Counted from the stretch's first letter, positions 1-7,169 are shown. The stretch is 9,663 nucleotides of DNA from Ignavibacteriales bacterium (GCA_016218005.1 JACRFF010000066.1:1-9663); one strand, 5' to 3'. Translations and numbers: made by a program. Notes: generated by a model from the sequence alone, not told the origin.

Positions 1-528
1 CTGGTGGACCAAAAAGGTTTCGACCTTGTTCTGGAAATCATCGATGAACTGTTGAAACAAGACGTTCAGTTTGTGATGCTGGGGGCAGGCGAGCCGGACT
101 ACGAAAAGAAGTTTGCGGCATTCCAAAAAAAGCATTCGAAGAAAATGGGGCTGACGCTCGGCTATGACGAGGAACTTGCACATCTCATCGAAGCCGGCAG
201 CGATATGTTCATCATGCCTTCCAAGTATGAGCCGTGCGGATTGAACCAAATGTACAGCATGAGATATGGAACCGTGCCCATCGTGCGCGCCACGGGCGGC
301 TTGGACGACACGGTCGACGATTATTCGGGCAGTGGCAAGGGAACGGGTTTCAAGTTCCAGAAATACGATTCAAAAGAACTGCTCAAAGCCATTCAACGCG
401 CCATGAAGGTTTTCCAGCACCAAGAAGAATGGAAAAAAATCATGAAGAACGGAATGGTGCGCGACTTCTCGTGGGAAAACTCCGCTAAACAGTATATTGG
501 CCTGTACAAGGAATTGGTAAGGCAATAA
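1..528 (+). CDS. glgA: Glycogen/starch synthase, C-terminal part (5' end outside window)
   Basis: This is the last 175 residues of a GT5-family glycogen synthase, which transfers glucose from ADP- or UDP-glucose to the non-reducing end of an alpha-1,4-glucan in the cytoplasm. The reading frame is open from base 1 (Leu-Val-Asp-Gln-Lys-Gly-Phe), matching the conserved start of the C-terminal Rossmann domain in this family. The family signature around residue 77 (Tyr-Glu-Pro-Cys-Gly-Leu, then Gly-Thr-Val-Pro-Ile-Val and Thr-Gly-Gly-Leu-Asp-Asp-Thr-Val) is intact; the Glu is the conserved GT-B residue that contacts the sugar nucleotide. A full enzyme is about 480-500 residues, so roughly 300 are missing to the left. 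The GTG at base 4 is internal and not a real start. The next gene begins 6 bases after the stop. Nucleotide donor preference cannot be judged from this fragment. Confidence 0.93.
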   Translation: MVDQKGFDLVLEIIDELLKQDVQFVMLGAGEPDYEKKFAAFQKKHSKKMGLTLGYDEELAHLIEAGSDMFIMPSKYEPCGLNQMYSMRYGTVPIVRATGGLDDTVDDYSGSGKGTGFKFQKYDSKELLKAIQRAMKVFQHQEEWKKIMKNGMVRDFSWENSAKQYIGLYKELVRQ

Positions 529-534
529 GACCAC

Positions 535-1137
535 ATGGCCAATCGCGTTGCCCTCTTCCTTGACCGGGACGGCACTATCAACACCGAAGTCGATTTCCTC
601 ACCCAGCCCGATGAAGTCATCCTTCTCCCCAATGCTGCGAAAGCGATTTGCGAAGCGAACGCACAGGGCTTCAAAGTTTTTGTCATCACAAACCAATCGG
701 GTATCGCACGGGGGGATTTCTCAGAGTCTGAACTCGCAAAAATTCACCACCGATTGGTTTCACTGCTGAAGGCAGAAGGAGCGCATGTCGACGGGATTGC
801 CTACTGTCCGCACCATCCGGAGTATGGAATTCCGCCATACAATGTTGCTTGCACGTGCCGCAAGCCGCAACCGGGCATGATTCTTGACTTCGCTCATCAA
901 CACGGTATTGATTTGACCAGATCATTTGTCATCGGCGACCGTCGCGCCGACGTGCAAGCGGGATTGGCAGCCGGTTGCACAAGTATTCTTGTTCTGACGG
1001 GGTACGGGAAGTCTGAGCGTTCTGAATGTTCGACCGCTTTTCCAGAAACCTTTATCGCCAGCAATTTGTACTCGGCGTGGAAACATGTACAGAAGCAACT
1101 GACTCACCGATCCAGAAAACTTCAACCAGCAATGTAG
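535..1137 (+). CDS. gmhB: GmhB-like HAD phosphatase (D-glycero-D-manno-heptose 1,7-bisphosphate 7-phosphatase family)
   Basis: This is a 200-residue cytoplasmic HAD-superfamily phosphatase. The catalytic motif Asp10-Arg-Asp12-Gly-Thr is at the N-terminus, motif II (Thr-Asn-Gln-Ser-Gly) near residue 52, the motif III Lys is at about 110, and motif IV is Gly-Asp135 with Asp139. A zinc-binding loop Cys91-x-His93...Cys106-x-Cys108, characteristic of GmhB and of the HisB N-terminal domain, is complete. GmhB removes the 7-phosphate from heptose bisphosphate on the way to ADP-heptose for the lipopolysaccharide core. The length and zinc loop fit GmhB better than the bifunctional HisB. No other heptose gene is in the window, so the substrate is inferred from family only. 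The last 25 or so residues look poorly conserved. The start ATG has only a weak, distant AAGG (519-522), so translation is probably coupled to glgA. The stop codon merges with the ribosome binding site of the next gene. Confidence 0.85.
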   Translation: MANRVALFLDRDGTINTEVDFLTQPDEVILLPNAAKAICEANAQGFKVFVITNQSGIARGDFSESELAKIHHRLVSLLKAEGAHVDGIAYCPHHPEYGIPPYNVACTCRKPQPGMILDFAHQHGIDLTRSFVIGDRRADVQAGLAAGCTSILVLTGYGKSERSECSTAFPETFIASNLYSAWKHVQKQLTHRSRKLQPAM

Positions 1138-1140
1138 GAG
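1136..1140 (+). promoter_or_regulatory. Ribosome binding site AGGAG that selects a TTG start
   Basis: AGGAG overlaps the TAG stop (1135-1137) of the phosphatase gene and lies 6 bases before TTG at 1147. The only nearby in-frame ATG (1177) has no purine-rich site before it, so the TTG is the better start. The overlap suggests reinitiation by ribosomes finishing the upstream gene. Confidence 0.7.
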
Positions 1141-1146
1141 TTCGCA

Positions 1147-2340
1147 TTGTTCGCATCTCGCACTTTCAGTGTTGCAATGCTTGCATGTCTTTTTCTTTCG
1201 TTGTTTTTCTTCGGATGTGCGGAAGATCCATCACCCACCGGAGTCTCTCTTCTTCCCGGCGGCGATTCACCATTGTTTCGCGTGGACACCGTGTTTGCAA
1301 ATCACGATTCGACTTCGCGGCTGTACTTGAACTCATTGTTGTTCTCCAAACAGCTGCTTGTCGGTTCATACCAAGGCTATGAAGCGTGGTCGTGCATCAA
1401 GTTTAATATCGGTCGTGTTCCCGATTCGCTCACAGGGCTTCCGATTGTCGGCGCATTCATTGAGTTGCATCCGGCGCTTACGCTCGGCTCGGCGTCGACT
1501 CCCATCGCCATTCAGGTGTATCGGTTGATCCAATTTTCATTCGTCAGCACAGATTCCGTAACGCTTGATTCGCTGAAGCTCTTTCCCGCAACCTACTACG
1601 ACGCACTCGAAGGGTCGCTCGCCAGCACTACGGCTAACGAAACGGATTCACTGCGAATACCCATCTCGGACACTACCGGAATCCGCGCAAGCACGGAAGG
1701 TTCTGCCGGCACGACTTTGTTCGAGGGTTTCTTGCTGAAGCCAAACTTCACCGGCAGTATTCGAGGTTTCGGGTCGTCATTGGCAAGCGCGAATTTGTTA
1801 CCGCGCTTAGTCGTTCAATACTTGCACAATGGCGTTCGACAGGAATACTATTTCAATGCCACGGCAACGAGGTTCATTGCCGACTCAAAACCCGGTCCGA
1901 CCAAAATCGGTGCATCAATGATTGTGCAGAATGGAATTTCCTATCGCCCAATTTTCGATTTCGACCTCTCACCGCTTCCGCAATCCACGTCGGTGATGAA
2001 GGCTACTCTTCAATTGTCACTCGACGCCGCAAACTCGTCGGCGGTTTCGAGTTCGACCGTAGATTCGGTCGTAGTGTATTTGATGTACGACAACGGAGCG
2101 CTAGAACAACGTTCGATGAGCATCTATACGCCTCGCATCAGCAACTCAGGCCGACCGGTGTACTCGGTCTCCATCACCGAGTTTGTCCAACTTTGGATGA
2201 GACCTTCAACTGTGCTTCGAAGAATCGTCGTGGCCGGGCTTGACGAGTACAATTCGCTCGACCGATTCGCCATCTACGGTTCTGGCGCGGCGCGCAGTCT
2301 GCAGCCGCGAATCATCGTCACAAATTCACCGGCGAGGTAA
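1147..2340 (+). CDS. Beta-rich lipoprotein, DUF4270/DNRLRE-like, function unknown
   Basis: This protein has 397 residues from a TTG start chosen because AGGAG lies 6 bases upstream. It opens with Arg5, a hydrophobic stretch (about 9-22) and Phe-Phe-Gly-Cys24, which reads as a type II (lipoprotein) signal peptide, although Phe at -3 is unusual. Directly after the Cys come Ala-Glu-Asp-Pro-Ser-Pro-Thr-Gly and Leu-Leu-Pro-Gly-Gly-Asp, resembling the start of DUF4270 lipoproteins of Bacteroidota. The rest is rich in Ser, Thr and Val with alternating hydrophobic residues and short DSL/DSV segments, consistent with a beta-sandwich; one stretch at about 70-110 resembles the DNRLRE repeat-protein domain. 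No catalytic motif is visible. It is followed 7 bases later by an outer-membrane barrel gene, so the two may act together at the outer membrane. Family assignment is by eye and tentative. Lipoprotein status is fairly sure and function unknown. Confidence 0.75.
   Translation: MFASRTFSVAMLACLFLSLFFFGCAEDPSPTGVSLLPGGDSPLFRVDTVFANHDSTSRLYLNSLLFSKQLLVGSYQGYEAWSCIKFNIGRVPDSLTGLPIVGAFIELHPALTLGSASTPIAIQVYRLIQFSFVSTDSVTLDSLKLFPATYYDALEGSLASTTANETDSLRIPISDTTGIRASTEGSAGTTLFEGFLLKPNFTGSIRGFGSSLASANLLPRLVVQYLHNGVRQEYYFNATATRFIADSKPGPTKIGASMIVQNGISYRPIFDFDLSPLPQSTSVMKATLQLSLDAANSSAVSSSTVDSVVVYLMYDNGALEQRSMSIYTPRISNSGRPVYSVSITEFVQLWMRPSTVLRRIVVAGLDEYNSLDRFAIYGSGAARSLQPRIIVTNSPAR
2334..2337 (+). promoter_or_regulatory. 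Ribosome binding site GAGG deciding the barrel-protein start
   Basis: GAGG runs into the TAA stop (2338-2340) of the lipoprotein gene, 10 bases before ATG 2348 and 16 before ATG 2354. The spacing favours 2348. A reading frame open further upstream to 2240 lies inside the lipoprotein gene and would place the signal peptide internally, so it is not used. Confidence 0.6.
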
Positions 2341-2347
2341 CAACCAA

Positions 2348-3583
2348 ATGACCATGAGACGTTTCATCACCAACGTTGTTCTTTCGGCGCTTCTTGCCCC
2401 CGTTGTGTTTGCAGGCGGGTCGGTGTACACTCGGTATGGATTTGGAGACTTGTTGTTCTTCGGGGGAAACCGATCCTTTGCTCTCGGAGGCACCGGCATC
2501 GGACTCGTCTCCGGCGATTTCATCAATCGGTTGAATCCGGCCAGTCTTTCCAAAATAACGCTGACAAGATTTTCCGGAAGTTTCTATTTCAACAGCATCT
2601 CCTCAAAAGCTCCTGAAGGTTCCTCCTCCTATTCCAACTTCGGCTTGCAAGGGATAGCAGTCGCTATTCCGATTTCAAAAGACCACGGCATTGTGCTTGG
2701 CGTCGAGTCAACACCTCTCAGTTTGGTGAGCTACGCCGTCGTTCGCACGCAGGATACGTTGGGCATCGCTTCGACTCAAAATGTTTATGGCAGCGGCGGC
2801 CTTTCGCAGTTTGCGCTTGCGCTTTCGTACTCTCCAACTCGGTTTGTTCACACGGGTGCACGACTGAACTACGTTTTTGGGCGGCTCCATCAATACACAA
2901 AGCTTTCGTTCACCGATCCATCGTTTTCCAATGCTACGAATGATTTCTCTGTTTATTATTCCGGGGTCAGTCTTACGCTCGGTGTGATGCTCGAGCGAGT
3001 TGGCGAACATCTCGGCATTTCGGGCTTGGATAAACTCGATGCAGGATTCATTCTCACCACGCCCGCCGACCTGAAGGCAAATCGCCAGAACTCCTACATT
3101 ACAGACAGTGTTTTGACGATCACCACAAAAAGCACGTCGACGATTCCAGCGGTGCTTGGATTCGGCGTCTCCTATCCGCTGAACCAGCGCCTTCTGCTAA
3201 CCTCAGACGTTGTTCTGCAAAGTTGGTCGGGTGCAACATTTGAAGGCGCGACACAAGCGCAATTGAGAAACGCGTTTCGTGTTGCCGTCGGCGCTGAACT
3301 TCTGCCGCAAGCCAATGGTGATTCATATTGGAAACGAGTCGCTTACCGTGCCGGCGCCGGATTTCACCAGACGTACTATCAGATGAACGGCACCGGTATT
3401 GACGAGTTCTTTTTTTCCGGCGGACTTGGCCTTCCGCTGTTGTTAGAAGGCCGGCTGAACATTGGAGTGCAAGTGGGAATGCGCGGCACGACTGCTCAGC
3501 GATTAGAAAAAGAAACTTTCGTGCGTTTATCCGTCGGTATCTCAGGTACGGAAGCGTGGTTTATGAAGTTCGACGAGGACTAA
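2348..3583 (+). CDS. Outer-membrane beta-barrel protein of unknown function
   Basis: This protein has 411 residues. It begins Met-Thr-Met-Arg-Arg, followed by a hydrophobic core and a likely signal peptidase I site after Val-Phe-Ala (about residue 22). The mature part starts with Gly-Gly-Ser-Val-Tyr-Thr-Arg-Tyr-Gly-Phe-Gly, then a Gly-rich segment (Ala-Leu-Gly-Gly-Thr-Gly-Ile-Gly) and Arg-Leu-Asn-Pro-Ala-Ser-Leu. This arrangement is typical of FadL/PorV-like barrel proteins in Bacteroidota and relatives. Alternating aromatic/small-residue strands with Gly and Ser turns continue to the end. The last residues are Phe-Met-Lys-Phe-Asp-Glu-Asp, so there is no terminal aromatic residue of the proteobacterial type. 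It follows the lipoprotein gene by 7 bases and precedes rpiB by 4 bases. Transport of a hydrophobic solute or service as a partner for the lipoprotein are both possible; neither is shown by the sequence. Confidence 0.8.
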   Translation: MTMRRFITNVVLSALLAPVVFAGGSVYTRYGFGDLLFFGGNRSFALGGTGIGLVSGDFINRLNPASLSKITLTRFSGSFYFNSISSKAPEGSSSYSNFGLQGIAVAIPISKDHGIVLGVESTPLSLVSYAVVRTQDTLGIASTQNVYGSGGLSQFALALSYSPTRFVHTGARLNYVFGRLHQYTKLSFTDPSFSNATNDFSVYYSGVSLTLGVMLERVGEHLGISGLDKLDAGFILTTPADLKANRQNSYITDSVLTITTKSTSTIPAVLGFGVSYPLNQRLLLTSDVVLQSWSGATFEGATQAQLRNAFRVAVGAELLPQANGDSYWKRVAYRAGAGFHQTYYQMNGTGIDEFFFSGGLGLPLLLEGRLNIGVQVGMRGTTAQRLEKETFVRLSVGISGTEAWFMKFDED

Positions 3584-3587
3584 TGCC

Positions 3588-4028
3588 ATGATTGCCATCG
3601 GAAGCGACCACGCAGGATACGAATACAAAGTCCTCCTCACAGAGCTTCTCAGCACGCTTCATCTTCCCTACAAAGATTTTGGCACCGCATCTAAGCAATC
3701 GACCGACTACCCCGATTGGGGATTCGCCGTTGCGCAAGCTGTCAGCAAGGGAGAATGCGAGTTAGGAATTCTGATGTGCGGCACCGGCATTGGTATGTCG
3801 ATAGTTGCGAACAAGGTGCAGGGCGTTCGCGCCGCCGCGTGTGAATCGCCAACTGCCGCCCGCCTGGCACGCCAACATAACAACGCCAACGTGCTTTGTC
3901 TCGGCTCCCGCATCATCGGCTGGGAGCTTGCCGTCGACATCGTGAAGGCATTTCTCTCAACGACATTCGAATCCGGCGGACGACACGAACAGCGCGTGAA
4001 CAAAATCCATTCTCTGACCCAGCGATAA
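3588..4028 (+). CDS. rpiB: Ribose-5-phosphate isomerase B
   Basis: This 146-residue cytoplasmic enzyme of the RpiB/LacAB family interconverts ribose 5-phosphate and ribulose 5-phosphate in the non-oxidative pentose phosphate pathway. The N-terminal Gly-Ser-Asp7-His8-Ala-Gly, the catalytic Cys64 in Cys-Gly-Thr-Gly-Ile-Gly, the His97-Asn-Asn-Ala-Asn segment and the C-terminal Gly-Gly-Arg-His-Glu-Gln-Arg are all present, and the length is normal. Cys64 fits the Cys-type base used by RpiB proper. GAGG at 3575-3578 is 9 bases before the ATG and lies within the barrel gene, whose TAA ends 4 bases before this start. Its placement directly before glyA links pentose supply to one-carbon and nucleotide metabolism. 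An allose-6-phosphate isomerase role is possible for the family, but no allose genes are near. Confidence 0.95.
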   Translation: MIAIGSDHAGYEYKVLLTELLSTLHLPYKDFGTASKQSTDYPDWGFAVAQAVSKGECELGILMCGTGIGMSIVANKVQGVRAAACESPTAARLARQHNNANVLCLGSRIIGWELAVDIVKAFLSTTFESGGRHEQRVNKIHSLTQR

Positions 4029-4046
4029 TTTTACCGTGAGGTTGTT

Positions 4047-5342
4047 ATGACAACGCTTGCCACACACGACCTTGAAGTCTTCTCTGCCATCAAGAACGAA
4101 ATTCATCGCCAGAACACAAAGCTCGAACTCATCGCCTCTGAAAATTTTGTCAGCCAAGACGTGTTAGAAGCGCTCGGCTCCGTTCTGACGAACAAGTACG
4201 CGGAAGGATACCCCGGCAAACGGTATTACGGCGGCTGTGAGTTTGTCGACGTTGCTGAAAATCTTGCACGCGACCGAGCGAAGCAGCTGTTCGGCGCCGA
4301 GTACGCCAACGTGCAACCGCATTCAGGTTCGCAGGCAAACATGGCGGTGTATTTCACTTTCCTCAAACCCGGCGACACCGTGTTGGGCATGAATCTTTCC
4401 CACGGCGGTCATTTGACGCACGGCTCTCCCGTCAACTTTTCCGGCCAGTTCTACCACTTCGCTGCCTACGGCGTAACGAAAGCAACCGGCTACATCGACT
4501 ACGACGATGTTGCACAGATGGCCAAGCGCGAGAAACCCAAAATGATCACCGTCGGAGCGAGCGCCTACTCGCGGAACATCGACTACAAAAAATTCCGTGA
4601 GATCGCAGACTCTGTCGGGGCGTTTCTCTTTGCGGATATTGCTCATCCTGCCGGCCTTATCGCCACCGACCTGCTGAACGACCCGCTTCCCCATTGCCAC
4701 GTCGTGACGTCGACGACGCACAAAACTTTGCGCGGGCCGCGCGGCGGATTGATCTTGATGGGAAAAGATTTTGAAAATCCGTTCGGGCAGGTTGCGCCCA
4801 AGTCCGGCAGAACGAAGATGATGTCCGAGCTTTTGGATTCGATGGTCATTCCCGGCATTCAGGGCGGACCGCTCATGCACGTCATCGCCGCAAAGGCGGT
4901 TGGATTCGGCGAGAACCTTCAGCCGCAATTCAAGAACTACTCGGCTCAGGTGATTAAAAACGCGCAAGCATTGGCGGCAAGTCTCGTTAAGCGCGGATAC
5001 AACATTATCAGCGGCGGCACGGACAACCATCTGATGCTTATCGATCTCCGCAACAAAAACATCACAGGCAAAGACGCGCAAGAGTCGCTTGACCGCGCCG
5101 GCATTACGGTGAACAAGAACGCCGTCCCATTCGACGACAAATCACCGCTCATCACGAGCGGCATCCGCGTCGGCACTCCCGCCATCACAACGCGCGGAAT
5201 GAAAGAACCGGAAATGGAGCAAGTCGCCGAATGTATCGACCGTGTTATTGTTCAATCCAATAATGCGCAAGTTGCCGTCAGTGTTGCCGCAGACGTGAAA
5301 ACCTTGTGCGAGCGATTTCCACTCTACGCTGAACTCAACTGA
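4047..5342 (+). CDS. glyA: Serine hydroxymethyltransferase
   Basis: This is a 431-residue PLP enzyme of fold type I that converts serine and tetrahydrofolate to glycine and 5,10-methylene-tetrahydrofolate, the main source of one-carbon units. The N-terminal segment Leu-Glu-Leu-Ile-Ala-Ser-Glu-Asn is conserved, as are Tyr-Pro-Gly-Lys-Arg-Tyr-Tyr-Gly-Gly and the His-Ser-Gly-Ser-Gln-Ala-Asn region. PLP contacts Asp197 and His200 lie in Ala-Asp-Ile-Ala-His-Pro, and the Schiff-base Lys226 is in [12 protein letters not shown]. After this, the segment around residues 245-285 ([16 protein letters not shown]) has the form I associate with Bacteroidota-type enzymes. GAGG at 4038-4041 is 5 bases before the ATG. 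It follows rpiB by 18 bases and precedes tatC by 5. The gene is complete and the identification secure. Confidence 0.97.
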   Translation: MTTLATHDLEVFSAIKNEIHRQNTKLELIASENFVSQDVLEALGSVLTNKYAEGYPGKRYYGGCEFVDVAENLARDRAKQLFGAEYANVQPHSGSQANMAVYFTFLKPGDTVLGMNLSHGGHLTHGSPVNFSGQFYHFAAYGVTKATGYIDYDDVAQMAKREKPKMITVGASAYSRNIDYKKFREIADSVGAFLFADIAHPAGLIATDLLNDPLPHCHVVTSTTHKTLRGPRGGLILMGKDFENPFGQVAPKSGRTKMMSELLDSMVIPGIQGGPLMHVIAAKAVGFGENLQPQFKNYSAQVIKNAQALAASLVKRGYNIISGGTDNHLMLIDLRNKNITGKDAQESLDRAGITVNKNAVPFDDKSPLITSGIRVGTPAITTRGMKEPEMEQVAECIDRVIVQSNNAQVAVSVAADVKTLCERFPLYAELN

Positions 5343-5347
5343 CCACG

Positions 5348-6142
5348 ATGTCTTCTCTCTTTGAACGGCTCCTCACCCGCAGCGTCAATCTTGATGCATC
5401 CGACGACGAGCAAAAGGAAATGTCCTTCTTCGACCATCTCGAAGAGCTGCGCTGGCAAATCGTCAAGTCGCTTCTTGCTATGATCGTTGCCATCGGCGTA
5501 TGCGTGTACTTCGCCGACTTCATTGTCAACGACCTATTGCTCAAGCCGCTCAAGACGGTCGGACTCAAAGTGCAAGTGCTCTCTCCCTATGGCATCGTGA
5601 TGATGTATATGGAGACTGTTTTGATCGGCGGGCTTATTCTTGGAATGCCGGCTATTCTTTACTTCATCTGGCAATTTATCGCGCCCGGTCTACTGCCCAA
5701 AGAACGCCGGTACGTCTCGCGCATCGTCGGATTCACTTCGTTGTGCTTCTTCGCGGGCGTAGCATTCGGCTACTACGTGTTGCTGCCTGCCGCCCTTTCA
5801 TTTTTTGCCGGATTCGGAACACGGACGATCGACCTCAACATTGCCATTGACCAATATATCAGTTTTGTTCTTGCGCTCTTGCTCGGGTCGGGATTGGTGT
5901 TTGAGCTGCCGATGATTTCCTATTTCCTCACCAAGCTCGGCTTAGTAACGCCGGCGTTCTTGCGCAAGTACCGACGGCACGCCATCGTCGTCATCCTGAT
6001 CATCGCCGCCGTCGTCACCCCAACGCCCGACATGGTAACGCAAGTATTGATGGCCTTGCCGATGTTTGTGCTCTATGAAGTCAGCATTCTCGTTTCCTAC
6101 TTCTCGCAGAAAAAGAAAATGCCGGAGGAGAGCACGGCGTGA
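5348..6142 (+). CDS. tatC: Sec-independent protein translocase subunit TatC
   Basis: This 264-residue inner-membrane protein is the receptor subunit of the twin-arginine translocase, which binds RR signal peptides of folded proteins together with TatB/TatA-type subunits. The cytoplasmic N-terminal signature His-Leu-Glu-Glu-Leu-Arg is at residues 30-35, and the conserved Phe...Pro-Lys-Glu-Arg segment after the second membrane helix is present. Six hydrophobic segments can be placed at about 38-60, 89-112, 125-150, 170-193, 210-224 and 229-250. A charged 24-residue extension precedes the canonical Met-Ser-Phe-Phe-Asp-His start. I kept ATG 5348 because similar extensions occur in Bacteroidota TatC and the AAGGA before Met25 is only 1 base away from it. 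No ribosome binding site precedes 5348, so coupling to glyA (5-base gap) is likely. No tatA or tatB lies in the window, so the pore subunit must be encoded elsewhere. Confidence 0.95.
   Translation: MSSLFERLLTRSVNLDASDDEQKEMSFFDHLEELRWQIVKSLLAMIVAIGVCVYFADFIVNDLLLKPLKTVGLKVQVLSPYGIVMMYMETVLIGGLILGMPAILYFIWQFIAPGLLPKERRYVSRIVGFTSLCFFAGVAFGYYVLLPAALSFFAGFGTRTIDLNIAIDQYISFVLALLLGSGLVFELPMISYFLTKLGLVTPAFLRKYRRHAIVVILIIAAVVTPTPDMVTQVLMALPMFVLYEVSILVSYFSQKKKMPEESTA
6124..6130 (+). promoter_or_regulatory. Strong ribosome binding site GGAGGAG before a GTG start
   Basis: GGAGGAG lies inside the end of tatC, 8 bases before the GTG at 6139. It supports GTG as the start of the polyprenyl synthase gene even though that codon overlaps the tatC stop (GTGA). 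Confidence 0.75.
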
Positions 6143-7134
6143 GCCTTCTTTCGTCATCGTCGCTTTCCCTCGGCGATATTAAAGCGCCGGTCGAAGCCGA
6201 ACTTCGGGATTTTGAAGCGCATTTCCGCGCGGCCATCAAATCGAATGTCGGCTTGGTGGATGTCGTCACTCGCTATATTATCCGGCAAAAAGGAAAACGC
6301 GTCCGTCCACTCCTTGTTCTTCTCAGCGCCAAAACCTGCGGAACTGTTTCGGAAAAAACATTTCGCGGCGCAACGTTGGTAGAGATTTTACATACGGCCA
6401 CGCTTGTGCACGACGACGTCGTGGATGACGCCGACACTCGGCGAGGTTTTGCTTCTATCAATGCGGTGTGGAAAAACAAGGTTGCCGTTTTGATGGGCGA
6501 CTTCTTGTTATCGCGGGGATTGCTGCTGTCATTGAAGCACGGAGATTTTCCGTTTCTCGAGTGCACGTCCAACGCCGTCAAGAGGATGAGCGAAGGCGAG
6601 CTGCTGCAAATCCAAAAAAGCCGTTACCTCAATTTGGACGAGCCGACCTATCTCCGCATCATCAGCGATAAGACCGCCTCTCTGTTTTCGGCGTGCACAG
6701 AGATTGGAGCGATCAGCGGCTCTGAAAATTCTGACCACCGCGAACGACTGAGGTCGTTTGGCGAACACGTCGGCCTTGCGTTCCAGATACGCGACGACCT
6801 GCTGGATTATCTTGGGCGCAGCAGTATCATCGGCAAACCGACGGGCATCGACATCAAGGAGAAGAAGCTCACGCTCCCGCTTATTCATGCCTTGCGTACC
6901 GGCGAACGAGCAGACGCGCGGAAAGCGCTTCGGTTGGTCAAGAACGGAGCGAGTAGAAAAGATGTGGCGTGGGTTTTAGAGTTCGCCGAGCGTAACGGCG
7001 GTATTGCGTACGCATCAACAAAGGCGGAAGAATTTGGAATGCTCGCCCGAAAGGATCTGGAGTCGTTCCCCGGTTCACCGGCCAAGCAATCAATGTTGCA
7101 GTTCGTTGAGTTTGTTCTCACACGCGACGCATGA
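6139..7134 (+). CDS. Long-chain all-trans polyprenyl diphosphate synthase
   Basis: This is a 331-residue enzyme of the IspA/IspB trans-prenyltransferase family, which condenses isopentenyl diphosphate onto an allylic primer. The early motif Gly-Lys-Arg-Val-Arg-Pro is present, then the first Asp-rich motif Asp92-Asp-Val-Val-Asp96 followed by Arg-Arg-Gly, and the second, Asp219-Asp-Leu-Leu-Asp223. The fifth residue before the first motif is Ala (Ala-Thr-Leu-Val-His-Asp-Asp). In this family a small residue there leaves the product tunnel open, so a long product (C35 or more, such as a menaquinone side chain) is inferred rather than farnesyl diphosphate. The GTG start overlaps the tatC stop by 4 bases and has a strong ribosome binding site. 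The gene is the last of the rightward series, and its TGA stop (7132-7134) abuts the terminator of the opposing unit. IspB/HepT-like is the likely role; exact chain length is not readable. Confidence 0.92.
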   Translation: MSLLSSSSLSLGDIKAPVEAELRDFEAHFRAAIKSNVGLVDVVTRYIIRQKGKRVRPLLVLLSAKTCGTVSEKTFRGATLVEILHTATLVHDDVVDDADTRRGFASINAVWKNKVAVLMGDFLLSRGLLLSLKHGDFPFLECTSNAVKRMSEGELLQIQKSRYLNLDEPTYLRIISDKTASLFSACTEIGAISGSENSDHRERLRSFGEHVGLAFQIRDDLLDYLGRSSIIGKPTGIDIKEKKLTLPLIHALRTGERADARKALRLVKNGASRKDVAWVLEFAERNGGIAYASTKAEEFGMLARKDLESFPGSPAKQSMLQFVEFVLTRDA

Positions 7135-7155
7135 AAAAAAAGCTCCGAAAGAGCT
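7134..7155 (-). terminator. Factor-independent terminator of the leftward tlpA-like unit
   Basis: On the minus strand AGCTC, a TTTCG loop and GAGCT form a 5-bp stem (6 bp with a T-G wobble), followed at once by eight T residues (bases 7141-7134 read in reverse; the last A of the GAGCT-side stem complement is shared with the run). It sits 43 bases beyond the stop of the thioredoxin-like gene. On the plus strand the hairpin is preceded by the A-run and is not followed by T, so it should act in one direction. The A-run begins on the last base of the polyprenyl synthase stop codon. Confidence 0.75.
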
Positions 7156-7169
7156 GCGTTGCAACTCCC

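Noticed and set aside
370..696. Minus-strand frames across the glgA/phosphatase junction
   Set aside because: They overlap conserved coding sequence of both genes and resemble no known protein.
1026..1382. 118-residue plus-strand frame across the phosphatase/lipoprotein junction
   Set aside because: It overlaps two better supported genes, has a Cys/Arg-rich composition and no domain.
2240..2347. Longer N-terminus for the barrel protein
   Set aside because: It would put 36 polar residues before a clear signal peptide and overlap the lipoprotein gene; ATG 2348 has a well-placed GAGG.
2486..3800. Repeated GGCACCGG-type words near 2490, 3390 and 3780
   Set aside because: They encode separate Gly-Thr-Gly-Ile segments in unrelated genes; not a DNA repeat.
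4323..5081. 252-residue open frame on the minus strand inside glyA
   Set aside because: It lies wholly within the highly conserved serine hydroxymethyltransferase gene, shows no known motif and has the Arg/Val/His-rich composition typical of an antisense frame.
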